This document shows positions 15,865-24,649 of a stretch of 64,000 bases of DNA, piece by piece (position 1 is the first letter of the stretch; each line of letters opens with the position of its first letter). The DNA comes from Streptomyces sp. SID13031. GTDB taxonomy: Bacteria > Actinomycetota > Actinomycetes > Propionibacteriales > Kribbellaceae. Below the pieces are notes generated by a model, which worked only from the letters and a program-made list of their open reading frames with translations, made no database searches and had not been told where the DNA came from. The translations under genes and the position numbers were made by a program. The DNA lies in assembly GCF_010548305.1 (NCBI RefSeq), contig NZ_JAAGLV010000026.1:52738-116737 (forward strand), in the 5' to 3' direction.

Positions 15865-17678
15865 GCGTGCACCTCTTCCTCTTCCGCCGCGAGCAGCGTC
15901 CGGTACGCCGGTACCGTCGCCAGCAACTCGGTATGCGTGCCGACATGGGTGATCGTGCCGCCCTCGAGCAGCGCGACCTGGTCGGCGAGCATCACCGTCG
16001 AGGCCCGGTGCGCGACGACGATGCCGGTCGTGGCCGCGAGCACGTTCCGCAACGCCTCCTCGACCAGCGCCTCGGTGTGCACGTCGAGCGCGGACAACGT
16101 GTCGTCCAGGACCAGTACCGCGGGCCTGGCCAGTACTGCGCGCGCCAGGGCGAGTCGTTGCCGCTGGCCACCGGACAGCGACATGCCCTGCTCACCGACC
16201 CGGGTCTCCAGCCCCCAGGGCAGGTCGTTCGCGAAGGTCGCCTGGGCGATCTCCAGGGCTTGCTGGACCTCGGCGTCGGTCGCGTCCGGCCGGCCGAGGG
16301 TGATGTTCTCCCGCGCGCTCATCGAGAACAGCGTCGGGTCGTCGAACGCCGACGCGACGGCGGTCCGCAGCGACTTCAGGGTGAGGTCGCGGACGTCGTA
16401 CCCGTCGATCACGATCCGCCCACCCGTCACGTCGTACAGCCGGGGGACCAGGGCGGTCAGGGTGGTCTTGCCCGAGCCGGTGGCGCCGACCAGGGCGAGC
16501 GTCGTACCGGGAGCAAGGTCGAGGTTGATGTCGTGCAGGACGTCGGCCGAGTCCGGGTCGAACCGGAAGCTGACGTTCTCGAAGACCAGGTGACCACGCG
16601 GGTTCACCAGCTCGTCGGGCCCGTCGGTGATGGTGGACTCGGTGTCCAGGATCTCGCTGATCCGGTCCGCCGACGTCATCGCTTCCTGCGCCATCGCGAG
16701 GATGGTGCCGAGCGACTCGACCGGCCAGATCAGCGACAGCATCAAGGTGATGAAGGCGACCAGGGTGCCCAGGGAGATCGCGTCCCGGCCGACGGCGAGC
16801 GCGCCGAGCAGCAGCACGATCACCAGCGTCAGGTTCGGGATCACCTCCAGGAAGGTCCAGAACCTGGAGGCGAGTTTCACCTTGTCGACCGAGGTCTCGT
16901 AGAGCTTCACCGCGCCGTCGTCGAACTGCTGCTTGACGTGTTCGCGGCGGCCGAACGCCTTGATCACCCGGAAGCCGACCGCCGACTCCTCGATCCGGGT
17001 GGCCAGGTCGCCCTGCTGGTCCTGCACCCGGCGGGAGATCGCCAGGTACTTCTTCTCGAACTTCAGTGACACCACGATGATCGGCGCGGCGGCGACCAGT
17101 ACGACGACGCCGAGCGGCCAGTACAGCCGCAGCAGCAGGAAGGTGACGACCACCAGCTGCAGGATGTTGATCACCAGGAACAGCAGGCCGAAGCCCATGA
17201 ACCGGCGGATGGTGGACAGGTCGGCGGTGACCCGGGAGAGCAGCTGACCGCTCTGCCAGCGGCTGTGGAACTCCATCGGGAGCGCCTGCAGCCGGGTGTA
17301 GAGGTCGTTGCGGAGAGCGGCCTCGAGGTCGCTGACCGCGCGGGACTGGGCCCACCGGCGGACCCAGACCAGCAGGACCTCGCTGATGCTCAGGCCGAGT
17401 GCCAGCAGGGCGAGGGGGAGCAGGAGGTCGATCTCGCGGCGGGTGACCGGGCCGTCGATGATGGCCCGGGTGACGAGCGGGACGGTGAGGCTGACACCTA
17501 CGCCGAGGATCGCCGTGGTGAACATCGTCACCAGGCGCCACTTGTGCGGGCGGAGGTAGGGGCGGAGTCGCCAGAGATTCTGGCTCCGCCGGGGATTCGG
17601 ACGGCTAGAGGGGGCAGCGATAGAGGGCGCTTGGGCAGGTGGCTCTGAGGGCATCTGGAGGGGCGCACTTCCCAACAT
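15861..17678 (-). CDS. ABC exporter half-transporter (fused permease/ATPase), degenerate-site subunit
   Basis: A 605-residue half-transporter with six membrane helices and a C-terminal nucleotide-binding domain: Walker A GATGSGKTT, signature LSGGQRQR, Walker B VLVLDDTLSALD and switch His VVAHRAST. The catalytic Glu after Walker B is Asp, and the usual Q of the Q-loop is replaced (SAFDDPTLF), the marks of the non-hydrolysing site in heterodimeric exporters such as TM287/288. It overlaps its partner by four bases. A LacI-type AAGCGCTT box lies 63 bases upstream of its ATG, suggesting sugar- or effector-linked control. Confidence 0.88.
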   Translation of the reverse strand: MLGSAPLQMPSEPPAQAPSIAAPSSRPNPRRSQNLWRLRPYLRPHKWRLVTMFTTAILGVGVSLTVPLVTRAIIDGPVTRREIDLLLPLALLALGLSISEVLLVWVRRWAQSRAVSDLEAALRNDLYTRLQALPMEFHSRWQSGQLLSRVTADLSTIRRFMGFGLLFLVINILQLVVVTFLLLRLYWPLGVVVLVAAAPIIVVSLKFEKKYLAISRRVQDQQGDLATRIEESAVGFRVIKAFGRREHVKQQFDDGAVKLYETSVDKVKLASRFWTFLEVIPNLTLVIVLLLGALAVGRDAISLGTLVAFITLMLSLIWPVESLGTILAMAQEAMTSADRISEILDTESTITDGPDELVNPRGHLVFENVSFRFDPDSADVLHDINLDLAPGTTLALVGATGSGKTTLTALVPRLYDVTGGRIVIDGYDVRDLTLKSLRTAVASAFDDPTLFSMSARENITLGRPDATDAEVQQALEIAQATFANDLPWGLETRVGEQGMSLSGGQRQRLALARAVLARPAVLVLDDTLSALDVHTEALVEEALRNVLAATTGIVVAHRASTVMLADQVALLEGGTITHVGTHTELLATVPAYRTLLAAEEEEVHA

Positions 17679-17740
17679 GACTCGGCTCGGGATGGGCTGC
17701 TACCGGAAAACGGCGCACTTTCCAGTATCGCGTAAGAGGT

Positions 17741-17748
17741 AAGCGCTT
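17741..17748. promoter_or_regulatory. LacI/GalR-type operator half-consensus upstream of the ABC exporter
   Basis: AAGCGCTT, within GGTAAGCGCTTGTC, is a palindrome with the central CG typical of LacI/GalR-family operators. It sits 63 bases before the exporter start at 17678. The same octamer recurs before the neighbouring secreted-protein gene. Confidence 0.5.
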
Positions 17749-17800
17749 GTCGTCCGGTTTCCATTCCCCGGAGCTCAATTACCACTTGTTGCAATGAGCA

Positions 17801-17828
17801 AGCCCCGTCACCGGGCGGCGACGGGGCT
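17801..17828 (-). terminator. Terminator of the secreted beta-rich protein gene
   Basis: A perfect 9-bp stem, AGCCCCGTC (17801-17809) with GACGGGGCT (17820-17828), lies just downstream of the stop at 17856 of the minus-strand gene. Confidence 0.65.
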
Positions 17829-17855
17829 CACACTGATCACGTTGCGTTATAGGTG

Positions 17856-20645
17856 TCAGTACCTCAGGAAGGCGACGCCGTCGATGACGGCGGGGGCCGT
17901 GGAGGTCGACACGATTTTGACGGCGCCGGTGCGGAACACCGTGACCGGCAGGTAGATGACGACGCGAGCCTTTGTCGTGGCGGCCAGCGAGACGGTGCCG
18001 ATCTTGATGTTGGCGTGGTAGACGTCGACCTTGCCCTGGCCCGGTCCGCTGATGCCGACCACCGCGATCCGCAGGCCCGCCTCGGCGGTCTTGGTGAGGA
18101 ACGCGCCGTTGGCCTTCAGGGTCGAGGTGGTGCCCTGGAAAGCGATCGGGTCGGTCGCCCGGACCACCGTGCCGGAGGAGGTCAGCGCGCGGTCGTCCTG
18201 CGGCGCGTCGGAGCACAGCGGCGGCGACCAGGCCGACAGGTTCCCCAGAACGTCGCGGGCGCGGACCATGAAGCACTCGTCCATGCCCAGCCGTGGTTCC
18301 CAGGAAATCGACTTGAGCTCCGTGTTCTGCCAGACAGCCGGGTAGATCCATTTACCGAAGGCGGCGCCGGCTGCCGCGGTCTTGTAGACGACGTCGTAGT
18401 TGGCGACCGAGGTCTCGTCGGTGTACGACCAGCGGACGGTGGCCGGCGTCGCGAGGTTGACCCGGTCGCCGATCCTCAGCGTGACGGCGACCGGTGCGAT
18501 GCCGTCGACCTCGCTGCAATAGGAGGTGCTCCAGGCGCTCACCATGCCGGCATAGTCGCGAGCACGGACCTGCCAACAGGTGTCAGTACCCGGTACTGCG
18601 CTGTAGCTGGCCCCTGTCGTCCTGAGCCCTTGCCAGCTGGGTACCTGGTTCCAGGCGCCGTACGCCGTAGTGCGGTTGGGCCGCTGCTGGATGCGAAGGT
18701 CGTAGGACAGGACCCCGGTCGCCGGGGCGTTCGGGTCCTGCGGGTCGGTGTAGGCCCAGTTGAACGACAGGCTCGTGTTGTCGCGCAGCCGGTCGCCGGC
18801 GGTCGCACTGGTCAGCACCGGCGCAGTGGTGTCCGGTCGCTGCTGCGGGTCGACCTTCAGCCAGCTGAGGGTGATGATCCGCGGCCGCGCGTCCGGGTCG
18901 GCGTAGACGATCTTGGCGCCGCCTCCACCGTCAGTACGGAAGCTGGCCGGCTGCAGGAGCCTGCCGTTGATGGGGCCGTAGCGCCGCTGCCCGAGGTCTT
19001 GGTCGTTGAGGTCGGTGACCAGGAACTCCTTGGTGGACAGCCCGTTCCTGTCCTGCCCGGTAGCGGTTTGTACTACGAACCCGTTGCCGAGCTGGGCGTC
19101 TGGGGCGACGCTCAGGTTGCGCGGAGCCTCCGGGCCCTTCACGTCGACGACCTGGTTGCCGCCGTTGCAGCCACTGAGCAGGGCCCAGCGACCGTTCACC
19201 TGGTCAGCACCGACCGTGCAGCCACTGGCCACGGTGACAGTCTTGGTCGCCTGGGTGCCGAGGTCCTTGCCGGTCAGTACGCCGGGTTCGGTGACCGTCC
19301 AGACCGAGCTGTCGGCCAGGGCGAACGGCACTGCGTAGTCGGCGAGCTTGGTCTTGGTGGCGACGTTGTAGACCTCTGCCGTCGCCGCATTCGGCGCGCG
19401 GTGCGAGACCAGCTTGCCGCCCTTGCCCAGCACGACCTCGTCGGCTGCAGGGAAGGTCAGATCGCCGCCAGAGCCGCGCACTCGGGCGATACCGGCCTGG
19501 TAGGTCACCAGGGTGGTCCCCTCGAGCTGGAGCGGCTTGGTGTCGTTACTGGTTGTCAGGGAGGTCCAGGTGGTGCCGTTGGTGGTCGTCTCGAAGACAC
19601 CGTGGTCCGGCTGGTAGTCCGCCGTCACCACGCGCGCACCGGACATCCCCACTCCGCTGACCTGAGCGGCGAAGGCGGGAGTGGCCTTGACGGTCGTCAG
19701 TACGCCGTCCGCGCCGACGCTGGCCACCTTGCTCTGCGCACTGACCAGCAGTCGGCCGTTGCCGAGGTCTGCCGCGTCGTGGACGCCGATGACGAACGCT
19801 GCGGTGACAGCGCCGCCGCTGACGGCGATCTTCGTCAGCTGCTTGGTCTCGGGCACCCGCACTGCGAGGTCGTCGCCGACCGTCAGCAGGGGCAGCCCGA
19901 AGGGGACATCTGCTGAGCCAGTGGTCGCGCCTTGCTTCCAGCCGACCGTCTTGGAGTCGGCGGTCGCCGCGGTCTGCCAGAGCACGCGGTTGGGCGTCAG
20001 GGCTGCCCAGGCTGGGTTGGCGGCCAACGTCGCGACAGCGGTCGCAGTACCGGTTGCTGTGTCTACTACTGAGAGTTGGCCGGCAACGCTGATCAGGATC
20101 GAGGTGGCGGTCGTGTCGAGGATGACGGGGTCGCCGAAGGTGGCGCCGGTGACGGGCTTCTCGGTGTTGTCCACTGCGCGCAGGGCGAACGAGCTATCCG
20201 CGGCGCGGGACAGCAGGACGCCGCCGGGGTAGGCGCCCTGGTACGTCGCTCCGGCCGGTACTGCGACCTGGCTGACCGCGTCGGTCGCGATGTCGCGGAA
20301 GCTGATCTCGGCTGCCGCGGTCGTGACGACGTACTTGCCGAGCAGGGTTGGGACCTTGTCCGGCTCGTCGCGGAGGCGGGGCGTGGTCCGGGCCAGTGCG
20401 CCGTTGGTGGCGCTGAGGATCTCCCACGGCTCGGGCGAGTGGTCGTCGGGCTGGCCGTACGACGTCACGTAGTACGAGCTGGTCGCCTGCCTGATCTGGA
20501 GCGCCGGGTCGGCCACGGACCGGTTCCCGACCGGCTGGCCCTCACCGAGGTGCTCCGGCGGGTCGGCGGCCATCACCTTCACGGCGGCGAGCGGCAGCAG
20601 GACGGCCGCGCAGGCGGCAGCGATCAGCTTTGAGCGCAACATCAT
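17856..20645 (-). CDS. Large secreted beta-rich protein with C-terminal fibronectin-like domains
   Basis: A 929-residue exported protein. The signal peptide is clear (KLIAAACAAVLLPLAAVKVMA). Residues 40-560 are beta-rich with repeated short strands and GxxL/VV patterns resembling a beta-propeller, without enzymatic motifs. From about residue 590 two fibronectin-like modules follow, each beginning with a D(T/I)APV-type boundary and including SLSFNWAYTD or TVRWSYTDE and a CWQVRARDYAG/CFMVRARDVLG strand with paired cysteines; a final beta-sandwich of about 110 residues ends the protein. Such modules suggest binding to polysaccharide or protein outside the cell. MM at the start gives ATG at 20645, with GAGGGGG upstream. 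A LacI-type box lies about 80 bases upstream. Confidence 0.72.
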   Translation of the reverse strand: MMLRSKLIAAACAAVLLPLAAVKVMAADPPEHLGEGQPVGNRSVADPALQIRQATSSYYVTSYGQPDDHSPEPWEILSATNGALARTTPRLRDEPDKVPTLLGKYVVTTAAAEISFRDIATDAVSQVAVPAGATYQGAYPGGVLLSRAADSSFALRAVDNTEKPVTGATFGDPVILDTTATSILISVAGQLSVVDTATGTATAVATLAANPAWAALTPNRVLWQTAATADSKTVGWKQGATTGSADVPFGLPLLTVGDDLAVRVPETKQLTKIAVSGGAVTAAFVIGVHDAADLGNGRLLVSAQSKVASVGADGVLTTVKATPAFAAQVSGVGMSGARVVTADYQPDHGVFETTTNGTTWTSLTTSNDTKPLQLEGTTLVTYQAGIARVRGSGGDLTFPAADEVVLGKGGKLVSHRAPNAATAEVYNVATKTKLADYAVPFALADSSVWTVTEPGVLTGKDLGTQATKTVTVASGCTVGADQVNGRWALLSGCNGGNQVVDVKGPEAPRNLSVAPDAQLGNGFVVQTATGQDRNGLSTKEFLVTDLNDQDLGQRRYGPINGRLLQPASFRTDGGGGAKIVYADPDARPRIITLSWLKVDPQQRPDTTAPVLTSATAGDRLRDNTSLSFNWAYTDPQDPNAPATGVLSYDLRIQQRPNRTTAYGAWNQVPSWQGLRTTGASYSAVPGTDTCWQVRARDYAGMVSAWSTSYCSEVDGIAPVAVTLRIGDRVNLATPATVRWSYTDETSVANYDVVYKTAAAGAAFGKWIYPAVWQNTELKSISWEPRLGMDECFMVRARDVLGNLSAWSPPLCSDAPQDDRALTSSGTVVRATDPIAFQGTTSTLKANGAFLTKTAEAGLRIAVVGISGPGQGKVDVYHANIKIGTVSLAATTKARVVIYLPVTVFRTGAVKIVSTSTAPAVIDGVAFLRY

Positions 20646-20725
20646 GCAGTAAAACCCCCTCGGCGGCGCAGCCACCGTGTTTTCCCGTTGATCGCGGCAC
20701 CCTAACCGGTAACCAGGAGTAACGG

Positions 20726-20733
20726 AAGCGCTT
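20726..20733. promoter_or_regulatory. LacI/GalR-type operator half-consensus upstream of the secreted protein
   Basis: AAGCGCTT within GGAAGCGCTTGCC lies 80 bases upstream of the minus-strand start at 20645 and 78 bases upstream of the divergent MoxR gene at 20811. It matches the box before the ABC exporter. Confidence 0.5.
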
Positions 20734-20810
20734 GCCGGAAAAACAGATGGACACGCGCAGTGACATCGGGGACCCTCGAAGAGTCTCTTGAACCCGTTTG
20801 AAAGGACCCG

Positions 20811-21872
20811 ATGCAGGCCGCCATCACCGTGACGCCGGTGCAGTTGCCCGACGTGTTGCTGAACGTAGCCGTCGTGCGCCCGGTCTTCGTCTGGGGCGCG
20901 CCCGGGATCGGCAAGAGCAGCCTGGTCCGCAAGTTCGCCGAGTCGCTCGGGCTGGAGTGCGTGACGCTGCTCGGCACCCAGTTGGCGCCCGAGGACCTGA
21001 TCGGCGTACCGCAGATCGTGGACGGCCGGAGCCGGTTCGCGCCGCCGGTGAATATCGCCCGGGAAACGCCGTACTGCCTGTTCCTGGACGAGCTGAACGC
21101 GTCGTCGCCCGAGGTGCAGAAGGCGTTCTACTCGCTCATCCTGGATCGCCGGATCGGTGAGTACGAGCTGCCCGCCGGCTCGGTCGTGATCGGCGCCGGA
21201 AACCGCGCCACCGACAACGCGCTCGCCCGGCCGATGGCTTCGGCACTGCTGAACCGGCTGGTGCACGTTCATCTGCGCGCGTCGGCGACGGACTGGCTGG
21301 AATGGGCTGCGACGGCGGGGATTCACCCTTGGGTGCTGGACTATCTGCTGAACCGGCCCGACCACCTGTGGATCGCGCCGCCGAAGACCGAGGAGCCGTT
21401 CTCGACGCCGCGCAGCTGGCACATGCTGTCCGACGCGCTGCACTCCTACGGCGACGGGATCGACGACGAGACCGTCCGGATCCTTGCCTTCGGCACCTTG
21501 ACGGCTTCGCACGCGTCGACGTTCCGCGCTTTCGTGAAGACGGTCCGGAACGCGTTCGGGCTGGAGGCGGTGCTGAAGGGCGAGGCCAACTGGCCGGCCG
21601 CGCCGGAGGACCGGGATCTCCTGTACTTCCTGGCCGAGACGTTCCGCGCACGGCTGGTGAAGGAGCTGTCGGCCGACAAGGCATCGGCGAGCCCGGCGTC
21701 GCGGCAGCTGGCCTATCGCGGCAAGGCGCTGCTGGTGGAGCTCGCGGAGATCTCGCTGGAGGTCGCGCAGATCGTGATCGCCGCCGACGACGACGGCCGG
21801 CCGGTACTGCCTTCGTGGTTCCTGGTCGAGGTGACCCGAGACCTTCCCCGCCTCGTCGCCGCCCGGTCCTGA
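20811..21872 (+). CDS. MoxR-type AAA+ ATPase
   Basis: A 353-residue AAA+ protein: Walker A GAPGIGKSSL (about residue 30), Walker B CLFLDELNAS, sensor-1 GAGNRATDNA, and arginine-finger region ASALLNRL. A helical C-terminal lid completes it. MoxR ATPases act as chaperones that remodel or activate partner proteins carrying a VWA domain. The next gene, 57 bases downstream, encodes exactly such a partner. AAAGGA precedes the ATG at 20811. Confidence 0.88.
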   Translation: MQAAITVTPVQLPDVLLNVAVVRPVFVWGAPGIGKSSLVRKFAESLGLECVTLLGTQLAPEDLIGVPQIVDGRSRFAPPVNIARETPYCLFLDELNASSPEVQKAFYSLILDRRIGEYELPAGSVVIGAGNRATDNALARPMASALLNRLVHVHLRASATDWLEWAATAGIHPWVLDYLLNRPDHLWIAPPKTEEPFSTPRSWHMLSDALHSYGDGIDDETVRILAFGTLTASHASTFRAFVKTVRNAFGLEAVLKGEANWPAAPEDRDLLYFLAETFRARLVKELSADKASASPASRQLAYRGKALLVELAEISLEVAQIVIAADDDGRPVLPSWFLVEVTRDLPRLVAARS

Positions 21873-21929
21873 GCGAGCGCTGATGGCTGGTCACGCGCAG
21901 AATTCTCCCCGGCCCGGGAGCGACGGCTG

Positions 21930-23717
21930 ATGGCTCGGCGGGGACCGAAGAAGGATCCGGCGCTGGAGGCGATCCGGGAGGGATGGGCCGCGATCGCCGC
22001 TCATCCGCTGTTCGCGCCGATGGTCAGCTTCCGGACCGAGCCGCGTCGGGTGCAGGATGGCCCGTGCCCGCCCGACGGCTGGGCCGTGGTGTCGTCCAGT
22101 GGTGAGTTCTTCGTCCATCCGACCCGTCGCGCGGACGCCGACGAGTGGAAGTGGGTCTTCGCGCACCTGCTGATCCACCTCGGTCTCGGGCACTCGTCCC
22201 CGGACCGGCCGGTGGCGGATCATGCCGCGGCAGCTGCTTGTGATGTCGCGGTCAACCGGTTCCTCGCGTCGCTGGGGATCGGACGGGCTGTGGTGCAGCT
22301 GCCCGACGAGCTGCCCGGCACGGATGAGGACGTATTGGCACGCGAGTGGCGGCGTACCGGCGTACCGGCTGAGTTCGCTCGACTGGGAGTGGCCGGGCCG
22401 GTGAACGACGTGCGGCTGGTCCCTTGGACCGGGTGGGGAGACCCGCCGGCCTGGGAGGACCGGTTTGCAGCTGGGCTCTCGGACGCGGCTGCTGCTGCAG
22501 TAGAGGTTGCTGGTGGTGTGCGGTCGTCGTTGTCCGACGCTGGTGGGGCATTGGCTGAGTGGGACCGGGCGCTTGGCTGGTTCGTCTCGTCGTACCCGCT
22601 GCTGGGGGCGCTGGCCGCCAGCATGAAGGTGGTGGCGGAGGCGGAGCTCGCCCGCGGGTGGGACATCTACGTGGCGGCCGTCAACGCCGAGGCGGGGGAG
22701 ATCTACGTCAACCCGCTGCACAAGCTGACCCAGAACGAGTGGCGCTTCGTGATGGCCCACGAGATGCTGCACGCCGCACTGCGCCACGGTGCTCGGGTAG
22801 GAGGGCGTGACGCCTACCTGTGGAACGTGGCGGCCGACCTGGTCATCAACGGCTGGCTGATCGAGATGGGCGTCGGGACGATGCCGGAGGGCGCCCTGTA
22901 CGACGTGTCGCTCCGGGGCCTGTCCGTGGAGGCCGTGTACGACCGGATCACGACCGACCTGCGCCGGTACCGCAAGCTGGCCACGCTGCGCGGCGTCGGG
23001 CTCGGGGACGTACTGGGGCAGCCGCTGCCGCGAGTGGGCGAAGGGGTGCGTGCGACTGACCTGGACGACATCTACCGGCGTTCCCTGACGACTGGGCTGG
23101 CCTACCACGACAGCAGCCGGGGGTTCCTGCCTGCTGGGCTGGTGGAGGAGATCAAGGCGCTCGACCATCCGCCATTGGCTTGGGATGCGCAGTTGGCACG
23201 CTGGTTCGAGGAGCACGTGCCGTCGGTGGCGAAGGTACGGACGTACTCGCGTGCCTCGCGCCGCCAGGCCAGTACGCCGGACATCCCGCGGCCGGGGTGG
23301 ATCCGCCCGACCAGCGTCGAGCGACTGCCGACGTACGGGGTGGTGCTCGACACCTCCGGCTCGATGGACCGGGCCCTGCTGGGCAAGGCGTTGGGCGCCA
23401 TCGCGTCGTACTCGATGGCACGCGATGTCCCAGCGGCACGAGTGATCTTCTGCGACGCAGCGGCGTACGACGCGGGTTATGTCCCGGTAGACGACATCGC
23501 CGGCCGCGTAAAGGTCCGCGGCCGAGGCGGCACGGTCCTACAGCCCGGGGTCGACCTCCTGGAGCGCGCCGACGACTTCCCGATCGACGGCCCGATCCTG
23601 ATCATCACCGACGGCCAGTGCGACGTGGTAAGAGTCCGCCGCGAACACGCCTGGCTCGTCCCAGCCGGAGCAACCCTGCCTTTCACCCCCAAGGGCCCCG
23701 TTTTCCGCGTGCAGTGA
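21930..23717 (+). CDS. Metallopeptidase-like protein with C-terminal VWA domain (DUF2201 type)
   Basis: A 595-residue protein. A putative zinc-peptidase domain has HExxH as AHEMLHAALRHGAR (about residues 274-287) followed by WNVAADLVINGWL; an earlier FAHLLIHLGLGH segment looks like a degenerate copy. The last 170 residues are a VWA-like domain, GVVLDTSGSMD carrying the DxSxS metal-ion site and LIITDGQCD closing it. It is the expected client of the MoxR ATPase just upstream. Such pairs occur widely in bacteria; the target is unknown and the protein has no signal peptide, so it acts in the cytosol. Confidence 0.82.
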   Translation: MARRGPKKDPALEAIREGWAAIAAHPLFAPMVSFRTEPRRVQDGPCPPDGWAVVSSSGEFFVHPTRRADADEWKWVFAHLLIHLGLGHSSPDRPVADHAAAAACDVAVNRFLASLGIGRAVVQLPDELPGTDEDVLAREWRRTGVPAEFARLGVAGPVNDVRLVPWTGWGDPPAWEDRFAAGLSDAAAAAVEVAGGVRSSLSDAGGALAEWDRALGWFVSSYPLLGALAASMKVVAEAELARGWDIYVAAVNAEAGEIYVNPLHKLTQNEWRFVMAHEMLHAALRHGARVGGRDAYLWNVAADLVINGWLIEMGVGTMPEGALYDVSLRGLSVEAVYDRITTDLRRYRKLATLRGVGLGDVLGQPLPRVGEGVRATDLDDIYRRSLTTGLAYHDSSRGFLPAGLVEEIKALDHPPLAWDAQLARWFEEHVPSVAKVRTYSRASRRQASTPDIPRPGWIRPTSVERLPTYGVVLDTSGSMDRALLGKALGAIASYSMARDVPAARVIFCDAAAYDAGYVPVDDIAGRVKVRGRGGTVLQPGVDLLERADDFPIDGPILIITDGQCDVVRVRREHAWLVPAGATLPFTPKGPVFRVQ

Positions 23718-23793
23718 ACAGCCTTCGCTGATCGTCCAGCAACGCCGCGGGCCCAACGTGGCATGAGAGTGCGTTCGCGCCTAGTGTGCCGGC

Positions 23794-24210
23794 ATGGTCG
23801 CCCAGATTCCGATCTCAGTCGCTGCACTTGTGCGCGACGGTCTCGTGCTCCTGGTGCATCGCCACCCATCGCGTCGGTGGTATCCCGACTGCTGGGACCT
23901 CGTCGGCGGGCATGTCGAGGCGGGCGAGTTGCCTCACCAAGCCGTCAGTCGGGAATGCCTCGAAGAACTCGGGGTCCACGTCCACGACCCCGTACCCATC
24001 CCGATGACGGTCAGTGACCCCACCCTCGACATGCACGCGTTCCTCGTCACGCGCTGGGACGGGGAACCTGTCAACGCCGCACCGGAGGAGCACGACGATC
24101 TTCGCTGGTTCCGCCCCAGCGACCTCGCAGACCTGAAGCTGGCCCACCCGGCCAGCCTGCCGAGCCTCCTGAGCGCCGTCCAGGATCCCAGCGGCCTAAT
24201 CGCTGGCTAA
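23794..24210 (+). CDS. Nudix hydrolase
   Basis: A 138-residue Nudix protein. The box G-x5-E-x7-R-E-x2-E-E-x-G is complete: GHVEAGELPHQAVSRECLEELG (split here as GHVEAGE, then RECLEELG), about residues 38-60. It hydrolyses a nucleoside diphosphate linked to another moiety; the substrate cannot be told from sequence. It reads alone and ends just before a strong terminator. Confidence 0.88.
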   Translation: MVAQIPISVAALVRDGLVLLVHRHPSRRWYPDCWDLVGGHVEAGELPHQAVSRECLEELGVHVHDPVPIPMTVSDPTLDMHAFLVTRWDGEPVNAAPEEHDDLRWFRPSDLADLKLAHPASLPSLLSAVQDPSGLIAG

Positions 24211-24241
24211 TCGCCCGTCGCCTGATCCGGGGTAGACAAGA

Positions 24242-24286
24242 CGAAAGGCCCTCAGCCTTAGAATTCCTGTGGCTGGGGGCCTTTCG
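24242..24286. terminator. Strong hairpin terminator between Nudix gene and tRNA-Gly
   Basis: CGAAAGGCCCTCAGCC (24242-24257) pairs with GGCTGGGGGCCTTTCG (24271-24286), one G-U wobble in 16 pairs. It can terminate both the Nudix gene and the oppositely oriented tRNA gene. Confidence 0.8.
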
Positions 24287-24293
24287 CGTGCTG

Positions 24294-24364
24294 AGCGGGT
24301 GACGAGAATCGAACTCGCGTAGTCAGTTTGGAAGACTGGGGCTCTACCATTGAGCTACACCCGC
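24294..24364 (-). tRNA. tRNA-Gly (anticodon TCC)
   Basis: Read on the minus strand, the cloverleaf begins GCGGGTGTAGCTCAATGGTA, with anticodon loop CTTCCAA (TCC), T-arm GCGAGTTCGATTCTCGT and acceptor CACCCGC plus T. The 3' CCA is not encoded. Confidence 0.93.
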
Positions 24365-24487
24365 ATGCGCCCTGTTGTGGGCACGCGCACATGATTCCAC
24401 ATCGCCGGGCCAGGTCTCAAACCGGTTCCCGGTGGGGGGTGGTGGCGCGAGCACCCCTCCGCGTCCACTAGACTCGTCCGGTCACTG

Positions 24488-24560
24488 CGGGGCGTAGCGT
24501 AGTGGCTAGCGCGCCTGCTTTGGGAGCAGGAGACCGCAGGTTCGAGTCCTGTCGCCCCGA
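24488..24560 (+). tRNA. tRNA-Pro (anticodon TGG)
   Basis: Acceptor CGGGGCG pairs with CGCCCCG; anticodon arm CCTGC-TTTGGGA-GCAGG gives TGG; T-arm GCAGGTTCGAGTCCTGT. CCA is not encoded. It lies 89 bases upstream of tig, and a TAGACT -10-like hexamer lies before it. Confidence 0.94.
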
Positions 24561-24649
24561 CAAACCTCTGCAGCATCGTGCAACGTGGCCTGTCCGGCCA
24601 CGGCTGTACACGTTATCGAGAACGTTATCGACCAAGGAGAACTGCCACC

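Noticed and set aside
20646..21512. Upstream extension of the secreted beta-rich protein to 1218 codons
   Set aside because: The extension is antisense to the MoxR gene, whereas a strong signal peptide begins at 20645.
24294..24560. Integrated element attached at the tRNA genes
   Set aside because: No integrase, excisionase or duplicated tRNA 3' end was seen nearby.
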